NCBI GenBank assembly: GCA_963841855.1
Contig: CAWJEJ010000003.1
Coordinates: 248,001 to 312,000, forward strand
DNA: 64,000 nt
DNA from: CAXBBB01 sp963841855
GTDB lineage: Bacteria; Bacteroidota; Rhodothermia; Rhodothermales; BA12
Direction of reading: 5' to 3'
Numbering within the stretch: the first letter of the stretch is position 1; each line of letters begins with the position of its first letter. The notes under the pieces were generated by a model, which saw only the letters and a program-made list of their open reading frames with translations, ran no database searches and had not been told where the DNA came from. The translations under genes were made by a program, and so were the position numbers. Below are positions 27,733 through 36,674 of the stretch, one piece after another.

Positions 27733-30171
27733 CTACGCGGCTGCGGCACGCCCCTCGCCGAGTTGCGAAGCCGTATCGCCGGGTGCGTCTGCCGGCGCCA
27801 TCGGTAGCCACACGCGCAGCGTCGATCCGACTCCCTCGTCCGACTGTACGTCGAGCCGAGCGCCGAACCGGTCGGCCAGGCTCCGCACGATGGACAGGCC
27901 CAGCCCGATGCCCTCGAACGCGCGCGTCGTACCGCCCGACTCCTGCTGAAACGGCTCGAACGCCTTGGCGACGAATGCCGGACCCATTCCGACGCCTGTA
28001 TCCGCCACTTCGACCCACGCCCACTCGTCGTCCGATCCCACGCGGACGTCGATGCGGCCCGAGTGCGTGAACTTGACCGCGTTAGACACCAGATGCGCCA
28101 CGAGCCGCCCCAGCGCGTCGCTGTTGGTCCTCGTCCAGACCGGATCCGAGGGCGCTGACACGTGCAGCGCCAGGTGCTTGGCCTGCGCGCGTGCTGCATA
28201 GGCATGCACCGCGCTCCGCACGATGCGGGTAACGTCGGCGCGCTCGAGCGCCAGGATCACGCCGCTCTCGAGCTGGGCGTAGTAGAGGACCGAGTTGAGC
28301 GTGTCGAGTAGCCGCTGCGCGCTCGCCTGGATGATGCCGACGATTTCGGGGTCCGGGTCGCCCGGTTCTTCGGCCATGAGGTCGGCGAAGCCCAGGATAG
28401 CCGTGAGCGGCGTGCGGATCTCGTGGCTCATGTTGTCGATGATGTTCGTCTTGAGCCGGGCGACTTCTTCGGCGCGCTCCTGAGCTTCGACGGCGGCGGC
28501 GCGCGCGTCCATCAGCGACTGCGCATGCAGTTTCTCGCTCGTCACGTCCTGAGACACGCCCGACATGTGCGTCGGCCGGCCGTTTTCGGCGTAGACGCGG
28601 CCCAGCGTGCGCACCCAGCGCTCCTCGCCCTGAACCACGACGCGGTACTCGGTCGACACGTCGGCGGCGCCTGCTTTGGCGGCCCGCATCATGGCCTGCT
28701 GCATCAGGTCGCCGACGCCCGCTCTGTCCTCCTCGGCCAGCAGCCGAATGGCCGTCCCTCCCCTGCCGTCGAACGCTTCGGCGCCGTGGATGGAGCACGT
28801 CTGGGCGGACCAGTTGGCGTGGTTGGTCTCGAAGTCGTACTCCCACACACCAATGTGGGCCGACTCGACGGCCATCTGCAAGTGCCGCTCGCTGGCGGCG
28901 AGTTGCCGCTCGGCTCGCCGCCGCTCCGTCACGTCGTCGGCGGCGAACGAGCACAGCGGCACTCCGCCGTCGGTATGTCCTACCGGGTTGACGGTGGCGC
29001 TGAGCCGGGCAGTTCCGCCAGCCGTCGGGTTGTCGTACTCGAACCGGACCGGCTCGCCGCTGGCGATCGACGCGTGGAAGGCATCGACCCACCGGCTGAG
29101 CGCGTCGGGAACGAATTCGCCCGCGCGCACTGAACCCCGCGGCGGTGCGGCCTCCATCGCGTTGGCGAAAAACTCCTGAGTGGCCGCGTTGGCGATCACG
29201 AACGACACGTCGTCGGGGTGCACCTCTACGACGCCCATCATGCCAGGGACCGTGTCGAAGAAACTCTGCAGCACCGTCGTCTGCCGTTCGAGATCGCTCC
29301 TGGTTTGGTGGGCATCGTCGACGTCGACGCAGGTGCCGATGAACTCGATGAACCGGTCGTCGTCGAAAATGGGGACGACCTGGCTGCGCGTCCAATGGTA
29401 GGTACCGTCGCGGTTGCGGCGGCGGTGCGTCGTCGCATAGGGAAGCCGGTCGCGAAGCGCCTCGTGCCAGCCGTCGACTACGCGGTCCCGGTCGTCGGGG
29501 TGCAGCGCGTCGGCCCATCCCCACCCGTCGGCCTCATCGGACGAGAGCGACTGGTCGAACGGATACGAGCGGCGCAGTTCGGTCACCTCGCCCTGAGCGC
29601 TCGCCACGAACGTGACCTGAGACGTGGCCTCGACGAACGCTCGGAAGCGGCGCTCGCTGGCGCGCAGGTGGATTTCGGTCGTGATCAAGTCGCTCAGTTC
29701 TTCGAGCGCCTGGCGGTCGCCCTCACTCCAGACGTGCGGTTCGGTGTCGATGGCGCAGAGCGAGCCGATCACGAACTCGCCGCCCGGCGAGCGCACCGCT
29801 ACGCCCAGGTAGGCCCGGACTCTCAGGTCAGTGACGGCGCGGTTGTCCCGTACCAGGGGATCTTGGAGCGCATCCGGAACGGTCAGCGGGTGCCCAGACG
29901 TGACGACGTGCTGACAAAACGAGGCGTCGAGTCCGGTCTCGCGCACGTGCTCCAAGTCAGCGGGCATGCCGTGGGCGCTCTTGAAGAACTGCCGGTCGTG
30001 CTCCACCAGAGAGAGCAGAGATACCGGCGCACCCACGATACGCGACGCCAGCCGAGTGAACCGGTCGAACGCCTCCTCGCCCTGCGAATCGAGCAGACCC
30101 GTCTGGTAGAGCGCAGCCAGGCGGGCCGACGCGTCTAATGCGTTCTTGCTTCGAGACAGTAGGGAAGACAT
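27733..30171 (-). CDS. GAF/PAS sensor histidine kinase
   Basis: The 812-residue kinase lacks transmembrane segments and is probably cytoplasmic. An N-terminal GAF domain (about 20-165, with FFKSAHGMPADLEHVRETGLDASFC) is followed by three PAS/PAC units (about 170-295, 300-420 and 430-545; PAC endings FIEFIGTCVDVDDA and MSGVSQDVTSEK). The HisKA domain has phospho-acceptor His583 in NMSHEIRTPLTAIL. The HATPase domain follows (HLVSNAVKFT, ADTGVGMG, GIGLGLSIVR). There is no receiver domain and no adjacent regulator, so it is an orphan kinase. The GAF type resembles those in light- or redox-sensing kinases, but lacks a chromophore cysteine that I can assign. Confidence 0.92.
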   Translation of the reverse strand: MSSLLSRSKNALDASARLAALYQTGLLDSQGEEAFDRFTRLASRIVGAPVSLLSLVEHDRQFFKSAHGMPADLEHVRETGLDASFCQHVVTSGHPLTVPDALQDPLVRDNRAVTDLRVRAYLGVAVRSPGGEFVIGSLCAIDTEPHVWSEGDRQALEELSDLITTEIHLRASERRFRAFVEATSQVTFVASAQGEVTELRRSYPFDQSLSSDEADGWGWADALHPDDRDRVVDGWHEALRDRLPYATTHRRRNRDGTYHWTRSQVVPIFDDDRFIEFIGTCVDVDDAHQTRSDLERQTTVLQSFFDTVPGMMGVVEVHPDDVSFVIANAATQEFFANAMEAAPPRGSVRAGEFVPDALSRWVDAFHASIASGEPVRFEYDNPTAGGTARLSATVNPVGHTDGGVPLCSFAADDVTERRRAERQLAASERHLQMAVESAHIGVWEYDFETNHANWSAQTCSIHGAEAFDGRGGTAIRLLAEEDRAGVGDLMQQAMMRAAKAGAADVSTEYRVVVQGEERWVRTLGRVYAENGRPTHMSGVSQDVTSEKLHAQSLMDARAAAVEAQERAEEVARLKTNIIDNMSHEIRTPLTAILGFADLMAEEPGDPDPEIVGIIQASAQRLLDTLNSVLYYAQLESGVILALERADVTRIVRSAVHAYAARAQAKHLALHVSAPSDPVWTRTNSDALGRLVAHLVSNAVKFTHSGRIDVRVGSDDEWAWVEVADTGVGMGPAFVAKAFEPFQQESGGTTRAFEGIGLGLSIVRSLADRFGARLDVQSDEGVGSTLRVWLPMAPADAPGDTASQLGEGRAAAA

Positions 30172-30287
30172 GGTTCTAGTGATGCTTCAAGTCTGCCAAG
30201 TATCGGCAGTTCAAGTGGAAACGTAAGATGTCGGACCGGCGCGCACAAATTAGCCGAAGGATATATACGGTCGGACCGCTCTTCTTC

Positions 30288-31019
30288 TTAGTCGGAGCGC
30301 GGCTTCTTACCCGGCCACACACATAGATCGTAGACTGGACAGCGCTCGCATGCCGGATTGCGCCAGTAGCAGCAGCGCTGGCCGTGCAGCATCAGCGCCT
30401 CGTGGTGATCGTACACCGCCTGCGCGTCCCACTCCCTGGGCAGCAACTCGGCCAGCAGATCGTGCGACGGACCGACCGCCACTTTCTCGCCGATCAGCCC
30501 CAGCCGCTGCGCCACGCGGTGGTGGTGGCTGTCGACCGGCAGCGCGGCGATGCGCAGGTTGCTGAACAGCAGGACCGCGGCGCTCGTCTTGGGGCCGACG
30601 CCTTTGATCCGTTCGAGCCACTTGCGCGCCTTCGCGGCGGGCCACTCGGCTAGGGCGTCGAGCGATAGGCCGTCGGTTTCGGGGGCGTCGCGGATGGCGG
30701 TCAGCACTTCTTGGATGCGCGGCGCCTTCTGCTCGGGCCACGTCGTGGCGGAGATGGCCGCTTCGACCTCAGCGGTTGGTGCGTCGATTACTTCGTCCCA
30801 CGTCGGGAAGCGGGCGCGGAGTTCTTTGTAGGCGCGCCCGCTGTCGGCGTTTTTGGTGCGGTGCGAGAGCAGAGCCGAGACGAGTTCGCTCAGCGGGTCT
30901 TTGTCCGAGAAGTAGGCGATGGGGCAGCCGTACGCATCGCACAGCCGCTCGTGGACGACGAGCGCGCGCTTGCGGAGCGCGTCGGGGTCGGCAGAAGCCA
31001 GATCGAACAGGTTGGACAT
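30288..31019 (-). CDS. Endonuclease III-family DNA glycosylase
   Basis: The 243-residue protein removes oxidised pyrimidines and nicks abasic sites in base-excision repair. The helix-hairpin-helix GVGPKTSAAVLLF carries catalytic Lys144, and Asp163 lies in PVDSHHHRVAQRLG. The C-terminal [4Fe-4S] ligands follow the exact family spacing C-x6-C-x2-C-x5-C (CYWRNPACERCPVYDLC). The segment normally reading LLSAQTTD is LLSHRTKNAD here, so this is a diverged member rather than the closest Nth orthologue, and substrate range may differ. No partner gene is adjacent. Confidence 0.88.
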   Translation of the reverse strand: MSNLFDLASADPDALRKRALVVHERLCDAYGCPIAYFSDKDPLSELVSALLSHRTKNADSGRAYKELRARFPTWDEVIDAPTAEVEAAISATTWPEQKAPRIQEVLTAIRDAPETDGLSLDALAEWPAAKARKWLERIKGVGPKTSAAVLLFSNLRIAALPVDSHHHRVAQRLGLIGEKVAVGPSHDLLAELLPREWDAQAVYDHHEALMLHGQRCCYWRNPACERCPVYDLCVWPGKKPRSD

Positions 31020-31201
31020 GACCCTATCACGCAGGCGCAGCGCATGCTGTTCACCGCTCGCGACATCGGTACGGGTGCGCCGGTTTGGTATCGCGCGGAG
31101 CGGCGTCGTTGATGTGGAGACGGCGCGTATGGACGATGAAATTGTGCGCGCCGGGCATCCAGGCGAGTCTTACGCGCCGACGCTGAGTAGACGCGCCGCT
31201 T

Positions 31202-32566
31202 TTGCATTCATCACCGTCGCCCGTGTCCCGCTCACCCATCGTCCTCGCCCTCACGCGCGCCACGCGCCACGTGCAGCCGGTCAAAATCGTCCTGCTGGGC
31301 TACCTGACGTGCATCCTCGTCGGCTGGCTGCTGCTGGCGACGCCGTTCGCCAACGCGGGCCAGGGCGTGTCGTCGCTCGACCACCTGTTCATCGCGGCGA
31401 GCGCCGTCTCGACGACCGGGCTGGCGACGGTCAGTCCGCCGGGCACCTACACGCTGTTCGGCGAACTCGTCATCTTGCTGCTCATCCAGATCGGCGGCAT
31501 CGGCTACATGGCGATGGGCTCGTTCATCGTGCTGGCGCGCGGTCGGGCGCTTTCGAGAGGCGGCACGCGGCTGATGGAGAGCGACATTTCGATGCCCAAG
31601 TCGTTTCGGCTCGACGAGTTCGTCAAGGGCGTCATCGTGTTCACGATCGCGTTCGAGACCGTCGGCGCGCTGGCGCTGTGGGCGCTGTTCGCCAATGCCG
31701 GAGTCGAGAATGCCTTCTACCAAGCCCTCTTCCACTCGATCAGCGCGTTTTGCACGGCCGGATTCAGCCTGTTCGACAGTGGCCTCGAACCGTTCCGCGA
31801 CAACTTCGGCGTCAACCTCGTCATTTCGATTCTGGCGTTTCTGGGCGCCATCGGCTTCATCGTGTTCGTCGACGGCTGGCGTGTGCTCTCGGGACAGCAA
31901 AAGGAACTGACGTTTACGAGCCGCATCATCCTGCGCCTGACGCTGCTGATGACGGTCGGCGGCACGGTCGGCGTCTTCCTGGCCGGACAGGACACGCTCG
32001 CCGGAGCGCCCGCGATGCGCATCATGGAAGCGTTCTTCCAGGCGATGACGGCGATGACGACGGTCGGCTTCAACACGGTTCCCATCGGCGCGCTCTCCGA
32101 AGGCGCGCTGTTTCTACTGATCTTGCTTATGTTCGTCGGCGCATCGCCCTCGGGCACGGGCGGCGGACTCAAGACGACGACGATTTCGGCGATTTGGGCC
32201 GTTATGGGCAGCGTACTGAGGGGCCGCTCGGTCGTCACGTTCCGGGGAAGGCGCGTGCCCGACGAGCGCGTCCGGGCGGCGACGGCGTCGCTGGCGTTCT
32301 ACGCCGTCATGCTGCTGGGCGGCCTGTTCGTGCTCACGCTCACCGAAGCGGCACCGTTCGACGCGCTGACGTTCGAGGCTGCGAGCGCGCTGGGAACGGT
32401 CGGCCTGTCGATGGGCATCACGGGAGACCTGACGGATCTGGGCAAGATCGTCCTGATCCTGCTCATGTTCGCCGGGCGCCTGGGGCCGCTCTCATTCGGA
32501 TCGGCCCTCTTCCTGCGACCGAACCAAGCCGTCATCGAAGTGGTCGAAGAGGACCTCGTCGTCTAA
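31202..32566 (+). CDS. TrkH/KtrB-family potassium transporter
   Basis: This roughly 454-residue membrane protein has the four pore loops of Trk/Ktr/HKT transporters, each with its filter glycine: SAVSTTGLAT, SAFCTAGFSL, TAMTTVGFNT and ASALGTVGLS. It forms the K+-conducting subunit and normally needs a cytosolic TrkA/KtrA gating ring. No such gene is next to it; the antiporter at 11.3 kb has a TrkA-N domain but as part of its own chain. No ATG is available near the front: TTG at 31202 or GTG at 31223 may be used. The next gene starts 12 bases after the stop. Confidence 0.92.
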   Translation: MHSSPSPVSRSPIVLALTRATRHVQPVKIVLLGYLTCILVGWLLLATPFANAGQGVSSLDHLFIAASAVSTTGLATVSPPGTYTLFGELVILLLIQIGGIGYMAMGSFIVLARGRALSRGGTRLMESDISMPKSFRLDEFVKGVIVFTIAFETVGALALWALFANAGVENAFYQALFHSISAFCTAGFSLFDSGLEPFRDNFGVNLVISILAFLGAIGFIVFVDGWRVLSGQQKELTFTSRIILRLTLLMTVGGTVGVFLAGQDTLAGAPAMRIMEAFFQAMTAMTTVGFNTVPIGALSEGALFLLILLMFVGASPSGTGGGLKTTTISAIWAVMGSVLRGRSVVTFRGRRVPDERVRAATASLAFYAVMLLGGLFVLTLTEAAPFDALTFEAASALGTVGLSMGITGDLTDLGKIVLILLMFAGRLGPLSFGSALFLRPNQAVIEVVEEDLVV

Positions 32567-32578
32567 ACCGATCTCGCC

Positions 32579-33253
32579 ATGCCGACCGCTCCCTCTCGCA
32601 CCCGGCTCCGCACGCGCATCGCGTCGGGCTTCGCGATTATCATTCTGCCCCTGGTCGTCATCTCCATCGTAGCGCTGGCGACGATCGACCGCCTGGGCCG
32701 GTCGGTCGACACCGTCCTGCTCGAAAACGAGCGCTCGCTCGCCGCCGCTACCGACATGGACATTGCCTTGGAGCGCTTGGACAGCGCCGCCCTACTCGCC
32801 CTCCTGGGACGCGACGAGGAGGCCAGAACCATCGCGCGCCAGGCCAACCCCGCGTTAGATGAAGCATTGCAAATCGCGAGCGGCAACCTCACCGTCGACG
32901 GCGAAGGCAGCGTCACATCGGCGCTGGCCCGGTCGTTCAGCGAAGCTCAACTCGCCTTTGCGCGCGTCACGTCCGCCGAGCCTGACGACCGGCGCCAGAT
33001 CTACGCCCAATCATTCGTGCCTGCGTTTGAGCAGTCGCGCGACCGCCTGACCCAACTGCGCACCCTCAACCGCGACGCTGCCCAAACCGCCGGGCAAGAA
33101 GCCGGAAACGCCGCCGACACCGCCCGCTGGACCGTCTTGATCGGCGCGCTGATCTCGCTGCTGCTCTGCATCTGGGTGACGGTCAAAATCTCGGGCGAGA
33201 TCGCCGACGACTTCCCCCGCGACATGCCGTCCACCTCGCCGCGCGTGGGCTGA
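32579..33253 (+). CDS. Orphan four-helix-bundle sensor protein without output domain
   Basis: The 224-residue protein has TM1 (about 17-36, GFAIIILPLVVISIVALATI), an alpha-helical extracytoplasmic region of about 140 residues rich in A, E, R and D, and TM2 (about 182-203, TARWTVLIGALISLLLCIWVTV). The chain ends only 20 residues later. The layout and the N-terminal R-T-R-I-x-x-G-F match the sensor halves of chemoreceptors and KinB-like kinases, but HAMP and output domains are absent. Downstream sequence in other frames does not restore them. Its close spacing to trkH suggests co-expression. Role unknown. Confidence 0.7.
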   Translation: MPTAPSRTRLRTRIASGFAIIILPLVVISIVALATIDRLGRSVDTVLLENERSLAAATDMDIALERLDSAALLALLGRDEEARTIARQANPALDEALQIASGNLTVDGEGSVTSALARSFSEAQLAFARVTSAEPDDRRQIYAQSFVPAFEQSRDRLTQLRTLNRDAAQTAGQEAGNAADTARWTVLIGALISLLLCIWVTVKISGEIADDFPRDMPSTSPRVG

Positions 33254-33301
33254 CTGCACGACCCGTCCTTCCCTCGGTCGCATCAGATAAACTCACAACT
33301 C

Positions 33302-33415
33302 GTCCTCCCCTTGGTCAAGGGGAGGTGCCCGGAGGGCGGAGGGGTTCGCTGCTGCGATCTCTGCGCCGACCACCCCGCCCGTTGGGCACCCCTTCTCCGG
33401 GAGGAGGGGACGATC
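33302..33415. repeat. Pair of inverted interspersed repeats
   Basis: A perfect 10-bp palindrome CCTCCCCTTG-GT-CAAGGGGAGG at 33304-33325 is followed by GTGCCCGGAGGGCGGAGGGG. From 33368 to about 33415 a diverged copy runs in the opposite orientation (CACCCCGCCCGTTGGGCACC, then CTCCGGGAGGAGGGG). Elements of this type are scattered in many bacterial genomes. The pair sits between the convergent sensor and tmk genes. Confidence 0.6.
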
Positions 33416-33425
33416 GGAGTCGGCA

Positions 33426-34034
33426 TCACACTCTCACCAGCGCGTCCAGGTCGGTGCGGATCACGTCGCTGAGTTCGTCGGGCGGGCGGGCGGCGTCGAG
33501 GACGCACCAACGTTGCGGTTCTCGAGCGGCCAGGGCGTCGTACGTCGCGGCGACGCGGGCGGCGAAGGCTTCTCCGGTCTGCTCCATCCGGTCCTCGTCG
33601 CGCCCCGAGCGGCGGGCGCGGGCGGCCTGGGGGCTGATGCGCAGCAGGTAGGTGCGGCGCGGGGTCAGCCCGCCGGTCACGCGTCGGCAGAAACCGGCGA
33701 GCCAGTCGACGTCCATTCCGCGTCCGCCGCCCTGGTAGGCCAGCGTCGAGTCGTAGAAGCGGTCGCACAGCACCACATCGCCGCGGTCCATCGTGGGCAG
33801 CAGGACTTCGTGGACGAGCTGGGCACGGGCGGCCGAGAACAGCATCAGTTCGGCCATGCTCGAGATGTGCAGGTCGGGGTCGAGCAGTTGAGCGCGCACG
33901 GTTTCGCCCAGGCTCGTGCCGCCCGGCTCGCGGACCAGGTGGACGCGTTTGCCCTTGGTTTCCAGGTGCGCCTGGGCGGCGCGCGCCTGCGTCGTTTTTC
34001 CGCAGCCGTCGAGACCTTCGAACGTGATGAGCAT
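33426..34034 (-). CDS. tmk: Thymidylate kinase
   Basis: The 202-residue enzyme phosphorylates dTMP to dTDP. It has the P-loop FEGLDGCGKTTQ at residues 4-15, the dTMP-binding REPGGTSLGE, the DRFYDSTLAYQGGGRG segment and a LID region with arginines (RARRSGRDEDRMEQ). The length matches the family. The ATG at 34034 gives the standard start M-L-I-T-F-E-G; the in-frame sequence upstream is not family-like. Confidence 0.95.
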   Translation of the reverse strand: MLITFEGLDGCGKTTQARAAQAHLETKGKRVHLVREPGGTSLGETVRAQLLDPDLHISSMAELMLFSAARAQLVHEVLLPTMDRGDVVLCDRFYDSTLAYQGGGRGMDVDWLAGFCRRVTGGLTPRRTYLLRISPQAARARRSGRDEDRMEQTGEAFAARVAATYDALAAREPQRWCVLDAARPPDELSDVIRTDLDALVRV

Positions 34035-34308
34035 GGGGCGGAGAAGTAATGAGGCTGATAAGTCAAACGTCGCGTCTCGGGGAGGGGTGCCGAAGGTGGG
34101 GTCGTCGGCGCGGAGACTGGAGCAGCGGACGCCTCTGCCTTTGGCGCCAGCCACAAGAACGCTCGCTCTGAACGCGTTTTGCAACCACTGGACAAGCCTC
34201 GGCGAAGCGCTTGAACCCTCTCCGCTCGCTCCCTATACTTGTATAGAATCCTGCACGCACGTTCGGCGTTTCCGCGCTGTTCTCTGCCCCCTTTGATTGC
34301 CGCCGTTT

Positions 34309-35709
34309 ATGGGTCCCTTCGACTTCGAGTTTGATCACGCGGACGACGACGCCGACGACCGCCTGGGCGACCTCGTCCGGTCGTACGAGCACGACAGCAG
34401 CGCGTACTTCGACTCGCAGGCCCTCGAAGAGATCGCCACGTTCTACTACGAACACGGCCGCTTCGACGACGCGCTCGAAGTCATCGACGACATCCTGCGC
34501 GACCAGCCGTTTCAGTCCGAGGCGTGGATGCGCAGAGGCGTACTGCTCGGACTGATGGGGCGGCATGGCGCCGCGCTTCAAGCGTACGAGCGCGCGCTCT
34601 CGATCAGCCCGATGGACGCCGAGACATTGGTCAACATGGCGCTGACGCACGACCACCTGGGCCGGACGGCTCAGGCCATCGAACTCTACGAGCGTGTCCT
34701 TCAGATGGACCCGGCGAACGAGGACGCGCTCTTCCACCTGGGCGTCACGCTCGAACGCGCCGACCGGTTGGACGAAGCCGTCGACTGCTTCGAAGCCTGC
34801 ATCGAGATCGAGGACGAGCACCCCGAAGCTCACTACGAACTGGGCTACTGTTACGACCGCCTGGGACGCGACCAGGACAGCATCGCCTCGTACGAGCGCC
34901 ACCTCGACATCGACCCCTACTCGGCCGACGCGTGGTACAACCTGGGCATCGTCCGCAACCGGACCGGCCTGTTCGAGCCCGCTCTGGACGCCTACGACTT
35001 CGCCCTGGCGATTCAGGAAGGCTTCGCCTCGGCGCACTACAACCGGGGCAACACGCTCGCCAACCTGGGCCAATTGGACGAGGCCATCGCCGCCTACGCG
35101 CACGTCATCACGCTCGAAGGCGACGACGCGGCGACGTACTACAACATCGGCCTGGCCTACGAGGAAAAGCGCGACTACGACGACGCCATCGGCTTTTTCG
35201 AGAAGGCGATCGCGCACGAGTCGGGCTACGCCGAAGCGTGGTACGGCATGGGCTGCTGCCTGGACGCATTGGGGCGCTACACAGATGCCGTTCGCTCTTT
35301 CACCAAAGCCATCGAACTCAGCCCCGACACGACCGAGTTCTGGTACGCTAGGGCCGACAGCCTCTACAACGGAGGCCAGATCGTTCAAGCGCTCGACGCC
35401 TATAGGACGGTCGTGAGGATGGACCCGCACAACGGCGAGTCGTGGCTCGACTACGCCGAAACGCTGTTCGAAGCCGACCGCCCCAGCGAGGCGCTCGACG
35501 CCTATCGCCATGCCCTGCAAGCCGCGCCGCAGATGGTCGGCGTCTACTTCCAGCAGGCCAAAGCCCTCTACGCCCTGGGCAAGCGCGACGAAACGATCAC
35601 CTCGCTCGAAACCGCCTTTCGCCTGGACCCCCAAACGCGCGACGCCTTCCGCCAGAGCTACCCCGAACTCTACAACGACCCGCACCTGCGCAGCCGATTG
35701 CGCTTCTAA
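34309..35709 (+). CDS. Tetratricopeptide repeat protein
   Basis: The 466-residue acidic protein is composed almost wholly of about twelve 34-residue TPR units from residue 40 to the end. Examples are AWMRRGVLLGLMGRHGAALQ, HYNRGNTLANLGQLDEAIAA and YYNIGLAYEEKRDYDDAIGF. There is no signal peptide or membrane segment. The first 30 residues are highly acidic (DFEFDHADDDADDRLGD). TPR solenoids bind partner proteins; no specific partner can be named. Similar stand-alone proteins are conserved near housekeeping genes in Bacteroidota. An alternative TTG start lies four codons upstream. Confidence 0.9.
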   Translation: MGPFDFEFDHADDDADDRLGDLVRSYEHDSSAYFDSQALEEIATFYYEHGRFDDALEVIDDILRDQPFQSEAWMRRGVLLGLMGRHGAALQAYERALSISPMDAETLVNMALTHDHLGRTAQAIELYERVLQMDPANEDALFHLGVTLERADRLDEAVDCFEACIEIEDEHPEAHYELGYCYDRLGRDQDSIASYERHLDIDPYSADAWYNLGIVRNRTGLFEPALDAYDFALAIQEGFASAHYNRGNTLANLGQLDEAIAAYAHVITLEGDDAATYYNIGLAYEEKRDYDDAIGFFEKAIAHESGYAEAWYGMGCCLDALGRYTDAVRSFTKAIELSPDTTEFWYARADSLYNGGQIVQALDAYRTVVRMDPHNGESWLDYAETLFEADRPSEALDAYRHALQAAPQMVGVYFQQAKALYALGKRDETITSLETAFRLDPQTRDAFRQSYPELYNDPHLRSRLRF

Positions 35710-35745
35710 CCGGGGCTGAGAAGACGACACCAGCACGACAGCCTC

Positions 35746-36099
35746 ATGGACACGCTCAGCATAGCTATTGGCGTGACGTGCGTTCTCTCGTCTCTCGTCG
35801 TCATCGGATGCGCCGTTCCCCTGCTGCTGGGGCGAGTGAAGCCGAACGGGTTTTACGGAGTCCGCATCCCCCAGGCGTTCGAGTCTGACGAAGCGTGGTA
35901 CCGGATCAACCGGTACGGCGCCCGGCAACTCGTCGCCTGGACCGTGCCGATACTACTCGCTGGCATAACCGTCTTTTTCTTCCCTTTGGGAGAGTATCCG
36001 ATAGTTGCCATCGTCTTCGGGATTGCGCCCCTGCTACTGATCGCCGGAGCAGTGATCCAGACCATTCGATACGCTCAGCGAAACCCCGACAGAGCATGA
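35746..36099 (+). CDS. SdpI family membrane protein
   Basis: The 117-residue protein has three predicted transmembrane helices (about 5-27, 64-83 and 86-107). It carries the conserved SdpI-family loop PNGFYGVRIPQAFESDEAWYRINRYGARQ between the first two. In Bacillus, SdpI gives immunity to a killing factor, but most homologues are simply small membrane proteins of unknown role. Its stop overlaps the start of the next gene (ATGA), so the two are almost certainly made together. Confidence 0.85.
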   Translation: MDTLSIAIGVTCVLSSLVVIGCAVPLLLGRVKPNGFYGVRIPQAFESDEAWYRINRYGARQLVAWTVPILLAGITVFFFPLGEYPIVAIVFGIAPLLLIAGAVIQTIRYAQRNPDRA

Positions 36100-36506
36100 G
36101 CCAACCTGATTACTATCAGCGTTTGGGAAAGCGCGTACTCATCGGCGTGTTAGCTCTGTTCGCTGTGCTGTTTGGCGCCTTGCTCTTCGCGATGGCGACC
36201 GATGGTGTAGAGGTGACGGACGAGCGGGTCAGCGCGAGCGCCTTGTTCTACGACCACGCCATCGACCGAGCGGACATCGTGCGAGTCGAGCCGATTGCGT
36301 CCGATCTGGTGCGGTCGTTCAAAACGGCCAAGTGGGGACGCATTGGCGATGGCACGCGCGAAACGGGCTGGTTCAAGGACGCGGACGGAGAAGAGGTGTT
36401 CGTTTCGGCCAACGTCACACGCGATCTGGTGCGCATCGTCCCGCGCCAGGGCGCCGCGATGATCGTCGAGGCGAGTCAGGTGCCCGAGCTGCTAGCCGCG
36501 CGCTAG
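36096..36506 (+). CDS. Small membrane protein with bacterial PH-like domain
   Basis: The 136-residue protein has one membrane helix (about 14-35, RVLIGVLALFAVLFGALLFAMA). The rest is a beta-rich domain with WGRIGDGTRETGWFKDADGEEVFVSA and VRIVPRQGAAMIV. This resembles the bPH family, in which G-x-G-x-x-x-x-G-x-F/W precedes a strand. The assignment is by pattern only. Translational overlap with the SdpI gene suggests a two-protein membrane unit. Confidence 0.6.
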   Translation: MSQPDYYQRLGKRVLIGVLALFAVLFGALLFAMATDGVEVTDERVSASALFYDHAIDRADIVRVEPIASDLVRSFKTAKWGRIGDGTRETGWFKDADGEEVFVSANVTRDLVRIVPRQGAAMIVEASQVPELLAAR

Positions 36507-36542
36507 CGAATTGCAGTGGAAACGCAACCTCTGATCACCGTC

Positions 36543-36568
36543 ATCCTCGCGAACGCGGGGATCCAGTC
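36543..36568. repeat. CGTCATCC-type interspersed repeat
   Basis: ATCCTCGCG (36543-36551), AA, then CGCGGGGAT (36554-36562) forms a tight hairpin with one G-U pair and is followed by CCAGTC. It matches the style of the widespread bacterial repeat that reads CGTCATTCCCGCGAAAGCGG. Confidence 0.55.
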
Positions 36569-36674
36569 GGCAAACCGGTTCGACAAAGTCGGATCACCCA
36601 TCACCAAGCCGATTTCGCGTCGATGTAACTGCGGGCCGCAGCCGAGCGCCCTATTCTGACGGCTTCTCAGATCC

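Noticed and set aside
16228..30188. 12-base string TTCTAGTGATGC near two gene starts (about 16230 and 30177)
   Set aside because: Relative orientation to the genes differs and the match is short, so it may be chance.
34063..35928. 621-codon open frame opposite the TPR protein
   Set aside because: Shadow frame in the mirror phase; the V/G/R/D-rich product matches no family, while the plus-strand TPR repeats are clear.
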